Source: Callaeas wilsoni
Taxonomy: Eukaryota > Chordata > Aves > Passeriformes > Callaeidae
Reading direction: 5' to 3'
DNA: 64,000 nt
NCBI GenBank assembly: GCA_013398955.1
Contig: VWPU01005228.1
Span: 507,642-571,641 of the forward strand
Numbering within the stretch: the first letter of the stretch is position 1; each line of letters starts with the position of its first letter. Shown one piece after another: positions 50,460 through 63,600 of the stretch. The translations under genes and the position numbers were made by a program. A model generated the notes under the pieces. The model worked only from the letters and a program-made list of their open reading frames with translations, searched no databases and was not told the origin of the DNA.

Positions 50460-51930
50460 CAGTAGAGTTAAGGGATGGAGATTTGCACAGCATTTAAGAC
50501 GCAAGGATTATTGATGTGTTAGAAACCATGGATGCACCTGGGAGTGATCATGTAGGAATCAGGGCTTCTTGTCCCTAAAAGATCAATAGCACAACTGAAG
50601 TGCATCTGCCCTTTGCACACAACATGGGCAACAATGAGGAGAATTTGGAAGCCATTGTATAGCGGTAAAATGACGATATACTGGGACATAGTGGGACAAC
50701 TTGCACAACTGGAGTCTCTGTAATGGATGGCTATAAACTAATCAGAAGGGATTGGCAGGGAAGGAGAAACAGTGAGGAAGCCCTCTATGTTAGAGCACTC
50801 TTTGATTGTATAGAACTTAATGATCTTTACAATAGGATTGAGTGTGGTTAAGGATAAAGGGGAAGGTCAACAAGGTAGACATCATGGTGGGAGTTTGTTA
50901 TAGACCCAATCAGGATGAAGAGGCAGATGAAATGGCTATAAGCAGCTGGGAAGAGTCTCATGATAGGTAGATTTTGTTCTTGTGTGAAAATCCAGTTTAG
51001 CAGATGTCTGCAGGAAATACATCAGATAGGACACAGTCTAGGAAGTTCTTAGAGTGTGGGGAGGTAGATTCCTGACAAAGCTGCAGGGTGCTGTGAGATG
51101 TCCCACTGGACCTGCATTTGTGAACAGAGAAAAACTGGTGGGTGACATGGTGGTTGGAGGCCATCTTGGGCACAGTGCTGACAAAATGATAGAGCTTTCA
51201 TTTCTCGAAGGAGTGAGGAATGGGTTCAGCAAAACCACTGGCTTGGACTTCCAGAGGGCAGACTTTGAGGGCCTGTTTGAGTTTTTGGCCTTGAGGTACA
51301 GTCCTGAAGGGCAAAGGGATGGCTGGACATTTTTCAAGAAAAAGATCTTAGAGGCCATCCCCATGTGCCAAAAGGCAAGCCAACAAGACAGAAGACCAGC
51401 CTGGCTGAATAGAGAGCTTTGGCTTGAACGCAGGAGAAAAAAAAAGTCTACAAGGATGTTGTAGAAGTTATGCAGGGAGATAACTAGAATGGACAAAGCC
51501 TAACAAGAAATTAAACTGGCTACTACCATAAAAGACAATAAAAAATGCTTCTGTATATACACTAGGAACAAAAAAGGATCTAAGGAAAAACTCTATCCTT
51601 TATTGCATTCAGAGGGAAATAAAGTTACAAAGGATGAGGAAAAGTCTGAGGTACTTAATGTGTCCTTTGCCTCAGTCTTTAATGGTGATACCAGCTGTTC
51701 TCCAGGTAACCAGCCACTTGAGCCAGAAAACAAGGATGGGGAGCTCAATGAAGCTCCCATAATCCAAGGTCAAATGATCAGCAATCTGCTACACCAGTTA
51801 GACACACACAAATCTATGGTGCCGGGTGAAATCCACCCACTGATATTCAGAGGTCTGGCAGAAGTGCTAACCGAGCCACTTCTCATCATTTACCATCAGT
51901 CCTGCCTAACCAGAGAGGTCTCAGTTGCCT
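50460..51930 (+). pseudogene. Broken CR1 ORF2 (endonuclease to early reverse transcriptase)
   Basis: CR1 ORF2 encodes an apurinic-type endonuclease followed by a reverse transcriptase that makes LINE copies in the nucleus. Here the frame at 51054-51464 (136 codons) carries the end of the endonuclease, including GGHLGHS, where the family normally has a following D-H; the copy reads A-D, so a conserved active-site histidine is displaced. The next frame, 51603-51932 (109 codons), holds LHQLDTHKSM, the linker before the reverse transcriptase. Frames are disconnected by shifts and stops. It is a decayed transposon gene and not a host gene. Confidence 0.88.
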
Positions 51931-52316
51931 AGAATTCAAAAGGAGTCTCAGGGCAGATGTTATTGCTCTCTACAACTACCTAAAGGAGACTGTAGTGATA
52001 TGGGAATCAGTCTCTTCTCCCAAATAACAAGTGATAGGACAAGAGGAATGGCCTGAAGTTGCACTTTTACCTGCTAGGGTAGATTTAGATTGGATATTAG
52101 AAAACATTTCTTTTCATGGAAAGAGTTGTCAAGCATTAGAACAGGCTGCCCAGGGAAATGGTTGAGTTTCCATCCTTGGAGGTATTTAAAGGACATATAG
52201 GGACACTTAGGGGCACTTAGGGACATGGTTTAGTGGTGGACTTAGGAGTGCTGGGTTAGTGGTTGGACTTGATTACCTTAGGAGTCTTTTCCAATCTAAA
52301 TTATTCTATGATTCTA
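50460..52316 (+). mobile_element. CR1 LINE with ORF2 remnant and large internal deletion
   Basis: This is the longest CR1 copy in the window. It begins inside ORF2 upstream of or in the endonuclease domain, runs to the start of the reverse transcriptase domain at about 51930, then jumps directly to the 3' untranslated part ('ctctctacaactacctaaag', 'gattggatattagaaaacat') and ends TTCTATGATTCTA at 52304-52316. Most of the reverse transcriptase and all of the ORF2 C-terminus are missing, so the copy cannot move. Its 5' end is truncated and the boundary near 50460 is approximate. Confidence 0.92.
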
Positions 52317-53483
52317 CAAATTTGACCAGTTGCACTGAGTTCAAGGAGGCTGCAGCCTCTGAAACATTGTGTTAGATGTGTTTTTTTAGAACCTTCGAAA
52401 ACCTGTTGCATTAAATCTTTATTAATAATACTGATTTTATTAGAAGTAAAGGCTGGTTATTCTGTTATCAGGTATGGAATTCTGGGAATTATCAAGCAAG
52501 GAAAATTCATTGCCTTACACTGCTCATTTATTTGGCAAGTATATCTTCATTTTATTGCTTTACAATTATTCATAATGACTTTTAAGTGTTCCGTAGTATA
52601 TTTCAAAAAAGTAATATAATGATAATAACTTAAAAGTATAGTACAGCTTTTTGCTATAAAATTTTTTATTAGGAAGACCTCATTTTGGATATGAATTTAA
52701 AAAATGACAGCCTCCTGAAATACAAAATAAATCATTGTATTGACAGTTTAGTAAATTTTGCCTTTTATTTGGCCATGTTATTTTTCTTTCATGGTATATA
52801 TCTGGGAAGCATGATTATTCCTTTGCCATGTCTTGGCTAATGCAAAGAGAGTCAAATGGGCCCTCATTGAAGGGCAAATCAGGCTGGTTTATGTCTGGAA
52901 GCAAATGAGTGTGCTCAGGTGGAAAGAACTTCTGAAGTTCATCATGCAGCAAACCACATTTGGCTGAAGACAGAACCCAAAGTTCTATCTCTCAGGAGAA
53001 CTGTCCAATATTAGATGGTAATATCTGCATATATTTTGCCTTGGTTAAACATACAGACACTAGCTTTTAAAGCCTGAGTGTGGCACTCTTTCCTGCCTTA
53101 AATGGAAGAAAAAAAAAGCAATAAAACAAATCCCATTTCATCTGAGGAAGGCATTTAAACAGATCAATTATTTTTCCTGTCAAATCTGCCCCTTTCAGTG
53201 CATTTACAAACAAAAAAACTCAAAGTGTTTAGGAATGATTATGGCAGCTGAATTTAGAGAACACATAATCTGTTTTCTGCTATGGAATTCAAAATATGGA
53301 GGGAAGTCTGGGATTGTAATCCATGCTCTAAGACACTGTGCCTCATGCTAACTTTGAAAGCCTGATCCTCCGTCAAGGAATCTCATTGGAAACTTTAGAG
53401 TGCTCATTTCCATTTGAGAACTTTAAGATGTGAACTAGTATATATTTTAAAGTTCGCAGACCTTAAGAGATACAGACCTGCTG
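52317..53483. other. Unique DNA between two CR1 copies, no gene seen
   Basis: No frame or repeat is recognised. The part at 52820-53230 is non-repetitive, less AT-rich than average and could be conserved noncoding sequence, judged only by appearance. Confidence 0.5.
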
Positions 53484-53912
53484 TAGAGTCCAGCAAAATG
53501 CCACCAAGATATTTAAGGGACTGAAGCATCTCTCGAATGAGGAAAAAATGAGAGAGATGGCACTGTTCAGCCTAGATCACCTCAGAGATAGCTCACTGAT
53601 ACATATGAATTACAAGAAGGATGGGTGCAATGAGGATGGAGCCAGCCAGTAACAGGAACCAGAGGCAATGGGCACAATCTAAAACACAGGACCTTCCACC
53701 TCAGCATCAGGAAACAAGTTTTTTAACTGTGAGTGTGACTGACCACTGACACAGGTTGCCCAGAGATGTTGTGGTGTTCCTATCCTTAGAGATATTTAAA
53801 AAAATATGGACATAAAAATCTGGGCAAGGGAGTCTAGGTGGCCCTTCTTCAGTAAGACTACGTAGTTTAGCAAGACATCTCTTTCAGCCTCAATAATTCT
53901 GTGAGTCCATGA
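53484..53912 (+). mobile_element. CR1 LINE 3' end, older copy
   Basis: Landmarks in order are 'gtagagtccagcaaaatgcc', 'gggactgaagcatctctcga', 'actgttcagcctaga', 'ggatgggtgcaatgaggatg', 'accagaggcaatgggcacaa', 'caggaaacaagttttttaac', 'cacaggttgcccagagatgt' and 'aattctgtgagtccatgat'. The subfamily differs from the copies at 5 and 52 kb (it has the GGCAATGGGCACAA type of 3' end) and it is more diverged. It has no ORF. Confidence 0.92.
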
Positions 53913-56900
53913 TATGAAAGGCAGATCTTGATGTCAAAATATCACACTTTATAAGAAAAACAAAAATATTACTGCATTCCATGAAGAATTTTATCCTTCT
54001 ATCTAAATTAAAATTATGCAGAGCACATCAGCATTACTTTGGGAAGATAGTCTAAGACAGTCCTGGAAATGCTGATAAATAATGGTGTGGCTAGGACTCT
54101 AGAAAATTTTTGGTCCATGTGGTAATTTTTTCCGAGTAAGATTTTGAGGAGGGGCCTGGAAAGAAGAGTCTTCAGAACACAACTATGGTCATCCTTAACA
54201 TCTTCTTGATCTCAGTGTCACAAATGTTTGTGGACATGGGCAAAAAATCAAGCAATCAGTAGCTTGTGGCATGGCAGTATCAATAAAGCTAGAGCTTGTT
54301 AGGGATTGCTTAACAATTTACTAAACATAGCACAATGCAGTGGCTAAGTAGTGAAAAAGACCTAAGAGGTGTTAAGTTTCTCATCTCAGGGAAAAACGCT
54401 TAGGGTTTTTTTTATGCTAGGTTGATTTTGTTTTAAAGGGCATCTGACACTGTTCAGGGCACCTACCTCTAAATTCATACCACCCTGGTTCAGAAATGTA
54501 AGTGGCTTGTCAAATCTAACAGTGCAGTTGCCCTAGGTTTCTGCTCTGTAGCTTGTATTGCCAGTTACAGCTTCCATTTCAGCACTTTGTTTAGAGTTAG
54601 GTTAACCTTAGCAATGCTGATAGATGCCATGTCTCTCATTCAGTGTAAAAAAACCCATCACCCTGTCTACATCCTTTATAGCTGAAACAGTAATGTCTGT
54701 TGGCTGTAAAAAGATACAGACAGAGCTGGGGTAAGAGTTATCTGTGTTTTCCTATACTTTGCTATAAAGAGAGGCTTACTGTGATCTGGTGATAAACTTA
54801 GACTTGCAAGAGTGACTGGACTAAAGCCCTATGTGTGAGAAAGAAATAGCAAGCTGCAATAAAAAAAAAAAACAAAAAAAAAACCACTAACAACAAAAAC
54901 AGAATAAAAAAAAACCCAACAAACAGAGGGGAACAATATACAGCAATACACAGACACAAAAATATTGTTTTCAGTGTCATTTCAACATAGAGCTTTTTGA
55001 GCTAAGTGTCAGAACTATGTGGAAAAAGGCTAGAAATTGTGTGAAAGGAAAATGTAAAGAGCAGTAGCATTTTGTTTTCTCATTGATGTTAGCCTTTTGG
55101 GACCCTGTCTTCAGAGAAAGTAGATGTTGTATATTCCTTAAATAACTTTGGGACATCTCAGTCAGCAAAATACTCCAAAATATTGCTACCATTACCTCAT
55201 ACTGGATAATCACTTAAATTTGAAAACTACTTAGAGGTAAGTTGGAGATGGGCTTATTGTTTTTTTCTTTTTCATAACATTCTTAACACTTAAGACTATA
55301 GGATTCAAAAACCACTTAATTCTATGACAATAAGCTAACGCCTCCTTTTTTCATGAAGACACTGAAAAGAAGATATCTGAAGGCCAAGTTGTTAAGATAT
55401 ATAGTTTTACAGCAGATACGTCAGGTATATTGAATTGTCTCAATATGGTTGCATCTTTATATCACCATAAAAGGGAAAAAACCAACACTGAAAATGAATA
55501 TTCTCTTTCCCTGCTTTTCTATTTTATAATTTTCTATAGAAAAGAAAAAATATTAAGAAATACTATTAAATGCTTGACACATCTCATTCAGATTATTACA
55601 AAGTCAGCTCAAAACATTGTAATTCTTTCATTGATTTTAGTGGGATTTGGATCAAAATTCTAAATGAAACAGATAAAGAACCTGAAGTAAAAAAAACCCT
55701 AAAATTCAATCCTGTATGAAACATACTTAGAGATGAAAGTAGACTTGAGACTGTCTCTGAAACAAACTGAACAATGTAAATGTGATTCTAAAACTCTTTG
55801 AAAATAAATAATCAAATTATCTTTTATCTTGGTGTGAAATATAGAAATAGCATTAGGCATATTATTAATAAAGGCAATACACAGTTTTGTGTAAATAGCG
55901 GTCATGTAAATAACAAACCCATGAAAGATTATTCACCATTATTTGGAAAAGAGCACAGACACACTACAGAAAGATTTAAATAACTTTTACTAAAATCATA
56001 TGAGCATTTCTACATTTTCCAAAATCACATGAACCTGTGAAAATTTTGGTTTCTTTTTCTGTTATTTTGAAAGCTTACATTTGAAAATGTTTTTTTCCAA
56101 ACAAATATATTATGCAAACATCCAGTTCCCATGAAAATAATCTCATTAAAAATCTTTCATAAATAATATTTGACTTTTGTGACTTAATTCTGTCTTGAGA
56201 AGCACAGACACACGTTCTGACCTGCTACGGTGACACTTTTTTTTTGTGACCTGTTTTATTCATCCCCTTTCTTTTCCAGAAGTGCCACTGTCAAATCACT
56301 GTTGCTCAGTGTGCTGAAGAAAAGCTGGCTTTCTCACCATGTGTTGCTCACACTGGTACAGTGTGCATTAGACTGCAATTTCTTCCATCTATTACATTAT
56401 CTATGGCGTTTCTCAGACTAGGAAGGTAAAAGTCCCTTTATTTTGATATTTTCCTTACTAAGCTTAACATCTGGAATCACTGTTATTTTTATGAGAGTGA
56501 ATTGAAAACAATTTGGGAATTAATGGGAACATTAATATTAGAGTGGGATGAATATCAGTTTCCGAGTTAACTGTTTCAGGTGGTATATGCCAATTATGGC
56601 AAGCATTTTTTTCAGGTAAAAGGAAGGGCTATATCAGTAGCCTGATAGCAGATGGAAGCTGAAGCAGTCCATGTAGAAAATCTCTTTGCTTGGTGGTGTT
56701 GGGTTAACTTTATACATGTGTATTTACATGGCAACAATCTTGGCCATTTCTTCTGAAAAAATTATGGAAGAGAAGCATCTAAATTTTGTGGAGATCAAGT
56801 ATATCAATAACTAGGCTTCTGAGGGCAACACCTGTTTTTTCTCATTTTCTGTCCTTTTATTTTTGTTACTTTTTAATAGTTCTGAAACACAGGAAGAACT

Positions 56901-57188
56901 GGAACTTCACTTTAAACACATCTGCTTTATTATCTAATCCCAAAACTAAGTTTTGGCTGGAAAAAAACAAGCATTTTGTGAGTCAGATTTCATCTGATGT
57001 ATTTCTGAGTATGATGTCAGAATGCCTCTGCAGTTCATCTCATTCTACTGCTGAATTCAGAAACATATGCAATCTACACAGTCATGTGTCCCTCTACCTT
57101 AGAGGGATTCTTGATGAAAGTACCATCCCCCCACTCTTATTCCAAGTGAGGGCATGCAGGCAATAATTCCAGGGGTCAAGTGGACATG
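53913..57188. other. AT-rich DNA, no gene seen
   Basis: No gene is supported. The 126-codon frame at 56786-57166 resembles no known family and lacks splice or promoter signals I can defend. An A-rich tract at 54859-54926 is listed separately. Confidence 0.55.
54859..54926 (+). repeat. A-rich low-complexity tract
   Basis: Runs of A interrupted by single C or CC occur here, ending in AAAACCCAACAAACAG, the same phrase as at 13.6 kb. It is the complement of the T/G-rich tract type at 8.8 kb. Confidence 0.88.
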
Positions 57189-57714
57189 TGTTGTGGTTTA
57201 ATCCATCAGACAGCTAAACACCACATAACCATTTGCTTATACTCCTCCAGTGAGATGGTGGATGGAGTGAAAAACAAAAGGTGATGCTTTTATAGGTTGA
57301 GATAAAGACACTTTAAGGACACAAAAAGAAGGCAAAATAATTATAATGGTAAAAGAATACATACACTAAGTGATGCACAATCCAATTGGCCACCACCCAC
57401 TGACTAAGCAGTGGGCTACCACCCCCGGCCAGCTCTCCACAGTTTTATTGTTCAGCATGACTTTCTATGCTATGGAATATTCCTTTGGGTCAGCTGTCCT
57501 GGCTACATTCCCTCACAACTTCTTGTGCACTCCCAGCCCTCTTGTTGGCAGGGCAGCATAAAAAGGTGAAAAGTCCTTGATTTAGTGAAAGCACTGCTCA
57601 GCAGCAACTAAAGCATCAGTGTGTGTTATCAATATTACTGTCCTCCTAAATCCAAAACACAGGACTATACCAGCTGCTAGGAAAATTAACTCTATTAAAG
57701 CCCATAGCAAGACA
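57189..57714 (-). mobile_element. Near-complete solo ERVL-type LTR, reverse
   Basis: The plus strand starts TGTTGTGGTTTAATCC, the reverse complement of the family's CCACAACA terminus. In sense the LTR starts TGTCTTGCTATGGGCTTTAA, aligning without gaps over its first 29 bases to the usual start. Antisense landmarks are 'ctatggaatattcctttggg', 'tcagctgtcctggctacatt' and 'caacttcttgtgcactccca'. The flanking 5-mers, ACATG and GCTTG, match at three of five positions and may be a decayed duplication. No internal retroviral sequence is present. Confidence 0.9.
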
Positions 57715-59001
57715 GCTTGCATGTCCCCTACTACTTCTAGAATCCTCTGTTTTCTTTCCTATGTCCCTCATGTTTAGCAAAATATCATTCAGATTAACTC
57801 AGCCACGAATAAGAAAATAGTCTTTCTTTTTGATCCCACTGAAGCCTCAGAAAAATACTAATATATCACTAATGGAGTTTTCTTGTTACCAGTTCAGATT
57901 TCCTTCTTCAACAGCACTTCAGCATCTGAATGCACATCCATTAGTCACCTTGAATTCCTGTTAAGAGTTTTGTACTCCATTAACCCACAAAACATTCTCC
58001 TCTCTACTCTGAACAAATGTTATTAAACAGAGTTGTGAGAAAAGTGTCTCAAGTACACTGACCATGTAAGAGAGCGTGCACTTCCTGCACTTCTTCACAG
58101 TGGTTATATGACACGAGAAAACACAACTCACAAATCTTTTATAAAAGCAGATTGCACCCTTGACTGAAAAGTAAGCAATAAGAAATTCTATCTACACAAA
58201 AGGGTAAGGGCCATTGTGCGAAAGGTCTTTCAGATTCTTTCAGTAGGTAAATTAATTGAGCAAGTGTAGGAGATTTTTGTAAAGGGAGATCCATCGGTGG
58301 GTGACCGCTAAACCTTTTCTTTTAGGAAATAGAACCTCATTAAAAGCTTGCACAAGATATTCTAACTATAGGTGAGTATGATGCCTCAGGATTTTAGCTT
58401 TTATGGGTTTTATATATTTTTATTTCTGTAATTCTCTAGCGTATAACTCTAAACTCCATATAGAGTGTTAGCTACTGCTTTCCCATTTCGGTAAGACACA
58501 AGAATTCCTCTCTAGGCCTGGTAATCAAGGACAACTCACTGTCTCAGGCCCCAAGAAACATAAACCAAAGTGAGTTGTGAGGGGAGAAAACTTGGGGTAA
58601 ATGACTTCATTACCTGAAGCTGTAATTGAAAGATTAACCCCCAATATGCAAGTGGACCAAACTCATAAAAGTTTGGAAACCCATGATCTGTCATCCATTT
58701 TGGGTGTAACCCCTGGGGGACTTCATCTGCCCATAATGTACCTGAAGGCCCTTCAATAAATATAACCACTTTTTATCCTCTTAATTTTGTCTAGCCTCTG
58801 TTTTTAGGTAAGCCCATCAAGGCATTAAGTATTTCCACCTTTATGTGACTTATGAACCAAAAAATTTATGTAATTCCTTCATTAACACTGCAGTGAACAC
58901 AGCTTATCATGTTCCTAAACAAGTTGGCAACGTTTGTAGTCCAGCTAGAATATTCCACATATATAGATACATATTAAGCTAGGCAACCCACTCATATCCT
59001 C
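57715..59001. other. Unassigned DNA between LTRs, no gene seen
   Basis: No gene or further mobile element is recognised in this 1.3-kb spacer. Short frames on both strands carry no motif. Confidence 0.55.
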
Positions 59002-59465
59002 TGTGTTGGCAGCCAGAGCTGCAGGGCTGCCCTGTGCCATACAGAGATGGTTCCTGCAGCTCCTAGTGTCCCACCGTAGGACATGGCTGAGTCCTGCAGC
59101 CAAGGCAGTGGCTCCTTGAGGAAAGTGTGTTTAAGGGCAGAAAACTCTGTGAGAAAGAGGAGGCAGAATAGTCCAGAGTGAAGGTGAACCTGGGAAGAAA
59201 CAAGTTTGAGGGGGAAGGTAGTTTTAATTTTGTGACTGTTTTTCACTGTCCTACCTCTTATTAGTTGGCAATAAATTAAAATCATCTTTCCCAAGTTGAG
59301 TCAGTTTTGCCCATGACAGTGATGGTTGTAGGTGATCTCCCTGTCCTTGTCTCGACCCATAAACTTTCTAATCTCATTTTCTCCCCTCCTGTATCCAGCC
59401 AAGGAGGGAGAGTGAGACAGTGGCTGGGTGGACATCTGGCAGCCAGACAAGATCAACCCACAGCA
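59002..59465 (+). mobile_element. Solo ERV LTR, related to the next one downstream
   Basis: It starts TGTGTTGGCAGCCAGAGCTG. It then carries an AATAAA polyadenylation signal at 59270-59275, 'cccaagttgagtcagttttg', 'cttgtctcgacccataaact' and 'gccaaggagggagagtgaga', and ends GATCAACCCACAGCA. Its last 200 bp match the end of the LTR at 59765-60678, but the first half differs, so it is a different subfamily. No clear target duplication was found. Confidence 0.8.
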
Positions 59466-59764
59466 CATTCCACTAAACGGAAGAAAACTGAACAAAACGT
59501 TTATTGTTTTAAGAAGCTTTACTGAGTCATGAAGTTTAGCAAATATAATAAATGCAGGAACAAAAAGCTGTCATCGATCTTCATTTACACTTTTTTAAGA
59601 AAGAATAAACTGGAATAGAAGGTATCATTTTCTTTGCAAGTGATAACAGTCTAACATGGATTCTAATTGTTTTGCTTGTTTATATGTATTTTCTTCCCTT
59701 GTGATTTATAAGACGCTGCAACAGTCATTTCTGTTCCCTTTGGTTTTTCCTACTGCAATATTCC

Positions 59765-60678
59765 TGCATTGGGTTTGTGCGGCCACGTTTTGGCACTGGA
59801 GGCACTGCAGGGGTATCTTCTGTGAGGAGCTGCCAGACACTTCTCCTGTGTGCGGTAAAGTCAGTGCCAGCCAGCTCCAAGATGGTCCTGCTGCTGGTCA
59901 ATGCCAAGCCTGTTACCAGTGGCAGTAGTACCTCTGGGATCACAGATTTAAAAAGAAAACTAAACCCTGCAATTGCAGCCAGAGAGGGGAGTGAGACTGT
60001 ATGAAACCGCCTTTCAGACACGCAGGACAGGCAGGAAGGAAGGGAAGGAAGTTCTCCAGGCGTTGGACCTGAGATTCTCCTGCAGCCCATGGAGATTCAT
60101 GATGCAGCAGAGATCCACTTGCTGGGGATGGAGGGCCTCAGGCTGGAGCAGGTGGATGACTGAAGGAGGCCATGACACTGTGGGAAGCCTGTGCTGGAGC
60201 AGACTTCTGGTAGGAGCTGTGGACTTTTGGAGACAGCCATGCTGCTGGAAGGACATGTGACCCTGCAGAGGATCCACTCTGGAGCAGAGGAAGAGAGAGA
60301 AATCCTCCTCTAGGGGAAGAAGAGTTGGCATAGACCACTTATGATGAACTGAGTGCAGCCTCCATTGCTCGTTCCCCTGAATTTTTCTCCTGAGAAAATT
60401 TGGAGTAAAGTTAAGCATGGGAAGAAGGGCAAGGTGGGAAAAAGTTGTTTTTAAGATTCATTTTCTTTCTCTCATTATACTAATTTGATTTTATTGTAAT
60501 AAATTAAATAAATTTTCCCCAAACAGAGTCTGTTTTGCCCATGATGGTAATTGGTGAGAGATCCATCCCTGTCTATCTCAATCCTTTTGCTGTATTTCTC
60601 TCCTCTGTTCAGCTGAGGAGGAGACTGCTAGAGCCGTTTGGTGAGCACCTGGCACCCAGCCAGGGTCAGCCCACCACA
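59765..60678 (+). mobile_element. Solo ERV LTR, near full length
   Basis: About 914 bp, starting near TGCATTGGGTTTGTGCGGCC and ending GTCAGCCCACCACA. It shares its first part with the truncated LTR at 24 kb ('gtgaggagctgccagacact', a TATA-like ATTTAAAAAGAAA near 59945, repeated 'ctgcagcccatggagattca'-like units). It also carries an AATAAA signal at 60498-60503 and 'gtctgttttgcccatgatgg' towards the end. It is clearly GC-richer than its flanks. Overlapping frames of up to 134 codons on both strands are LTR sequence. The precise start is uncertain and no target duplication was identified. Confidence 0.88.
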
Positions 60679-63600
60679 ACTTTTCTGTTTTTTCGCATCA
60701 TTCCTTCTACTTAATAAGGAATAATATAACATGTGAATAAAAAAATACATGTATGATTAAAGCCCAAAAGATTATGAGTAGAGGAAGACAGCAATTCTGT
60801 ATTTGTTTCTCCATGCTGGATAGGCGGCAGAAGTGAAAACACTGCTATTTATGTCATTACATTAGCAATGAAAGACTTGCAAAGACGACATCAGAGTAGT
60901 GATATGCCACAAAGCCACTTCAGTCTCAAAAAAGACACCAAAAGAACCATTCAAGGATTAAAGACATTTTGAATATAAACAAGTTTATTATTGAAGTACC
61001 AATTATTGCATACATCAAAACAACTAAATAAGGGTTACACTACAAATGGTAACATCAAAGCAAAAGATAACTCTAATTTCGGTTGAATACTAGCATGAAA
61101 AAACATTTTAATGGAGTCTGTTTATCAGTTCCTGGGTTTTTTTCTAAGAAGCTTCTTTATCCCCCATGGTAATAGCTACTGAGTGTCACGAACATTTTGA
61201 GTGATGTCTTCTTCAAGATGGAGGAAAAAGGTGTGTGCAGAACCATGTGCCTCTGCAAAATGAAAAATTGTTTTTAATTATAAGATTTGTAGTACAATGT
61301 ATCTGTTTGTAAACAGTATATATGTATGTGCCTGTGTGTAACTATTTGCATATACATAGCCAATGTCTCCATGCACAAATTTTAATACAAAAATCTTTAT
61401 ACTCTGAAGACAAATATGAAGACAGGGTGCTCACATTAAAAATGAGCAACCTGCAAACCAGATTGGAAATCCCTTTATCAGGATGCCTTTACCACGCACA
61501 TAACCCATCCCATTAATCTTAACAGAGATGACTGTATCTGTAACTGTACTCCAAGTGAGTCAAGACTTGGCTGCTTGGCATTAAGCATGCACTTGTCATG
61601 TCATCTGTGTTACACTTTATAGGAGAGGGGATGTAATTTGACCTTTATCTCCTTAGTCTTTGAGAATAAATTAACATTAAATTTAAAAGATAAATAGCAT
61701 TGCCAGTATAGGTTATGCTGAAAAGATTTTTCATCTATGTCAACTTGTTGAATACTATTTGTGCATAATCCCAGCACATAAACTCACACAAGTCTTTCTT
61801 CCTTTCCATATTCAGACTAGATTCTAAGTAATGTTATTATAATGCATTCTGTGGAAAAATGCCTTCATCTGAAGCAAAATAAAATTAATCTTGATCAATG
61901 AGCATAGATCTGATAAACAAAAGAAAAAAAGGAATGAAGGGTAACATCAATTAACAAACATAAATTGTCAGTTTATTGGAGTTTTTTCTCCCAGCTCCAA
62001 TTGTTGTTGCACATAAGAAGCCCCTAGACCTTATCAAACGTTACAAGTCAGCTTCACTGGTTTTCCTTTCTAAGACAGACTTATTTATTTCACTGATTAT
62101 GCCTGTTCCCATGGGAATTCGTATCTTAAATGCCAAAAGGGTACCATATGCAATGACATCTGTGCTAGAGACATCCATATTTTAGAGGTTAAAGTGAGTT
62201 GATGTAAATTCCCATTCAGCTGTATTCTGGTACTATCTTTAGCTAGTAAAATTTATGGAAGGTAGTTATTTGTTGACTGACAATTCCATGTATCTGTTCT
62301 TTTAACCTGCCATTATAAATATCTCATTCACCTGTGAGCAGTATGATTTTGGACCTTTTTTTTCTTATGAGTTATGACAGCATTTCCATAGCTGCACTTT
62401 TCTTTCCAGTATTTATCTTGTATTATCCCTCATAACAGAGATGCTCATAACTGTCAATGGGTGTCTGTTTTGTTTGTATTGTTGAATTCACACTCTCTAG
62501 AAAATACTGAGATAGATGAGAACAAATTTCTAAGAAAATAACCAAACAATTTCTAAATCCAGCCAATTAAGTGATATTAAAAGAAAACAAATAGGGATCG
62601 TGCTGTTCCGTTAGAATACTTGCATTCATTTAGTGTAGGGGTGCAATTTTTTAAATTGGCTGGTCCTAGTTCTGTCTAAACTGTTGTGTGAGTTCAAGCA
62701 ACTCACATGACTGCTAAGTGTTGATATTTGTATAAAAGAGAAAATGGTGTTCATAAAACTATGCTATATCTGTGTCATGCTTTGACTAAGTATTTATTTA
62801 AAACTCTTTCAGAGTCTACTTGAAAATGTCTATGTTTATGGAAGCTTTAGATTCTCATTCCTTTTCTCCAGATTTGTGGTGTTTTCTCTACTTTTGAGTT
62901 CTGTATTATGCTATTACAGAATATAATACAGAAGACAATTTACCATCATATGCTGTGCAAGTATTGAGGAAGCCAGAAGTCATACTTAAGCATCCAACAC
63001 TTAGAAAGGTAAAATACTTAAATATGGTTTGCGAAGAGTGCATATGCTATTTGTCCTCTTTTAGTGAGGAGATCTCCTTCACAAAGTAGAAAATTCAGTT
63101 TTACAGATTTCCCATATTTTCTGACAAGCTGTACTTTTAAAAATGGACAGTATATATTTAGATTTTTTTATTTTAAAGCAGCTGTGAAATCCAGAAATTG
63201 TCTGAAAACATTAATTTTCTGTTAAAAGGAACCCTGAATGATAATAATTTGCCATAAACATAAACAAAAGCAAGCAGTTGTGATAGAACATCTTGAAAAT
63301 TATTTGAGAAAGAAAAAGCTTTGTGCCTGATGCTACACTTTTAGTTTTGCTTTTATTGCTTTCAAGATAAAATTCTTTCTTGTACTTACATTATAGCATA
63401 CCACTTGCACTTAGTGTGTACAACCGTAAGAAGGCTATAATAATCTTTAATAAAGTAATTAACATATAAAGACAAGATATGGCCTACTTCGGTATGACTG
63501 AATTTCAGTACTGCTATTTGGAAAACGGAAGGCTCTAATAATGTCTTTAATATCATTATCTTACTTTAAATTAGTTTCAGTATAAGACTGATTTACATTA

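Noticed and set aside
56786..57166. 126-codon plus-strand frame
   Set aside because: No recognisable motif or splice or promoter signals; length is compatible with chance in a 64-kb window.
60014..60418. 134-codon minus frame and overlapping plus-strand frames
   Set aside because: All lie inside the LTR at 59765-60678.
59002..60678. Two forward LTRs as the ends of one provirus
   Set aside because: They differ in their first halves, and the roughly 300 bp between them has no retroviral coding sequence, so they are separate solo LTRs.
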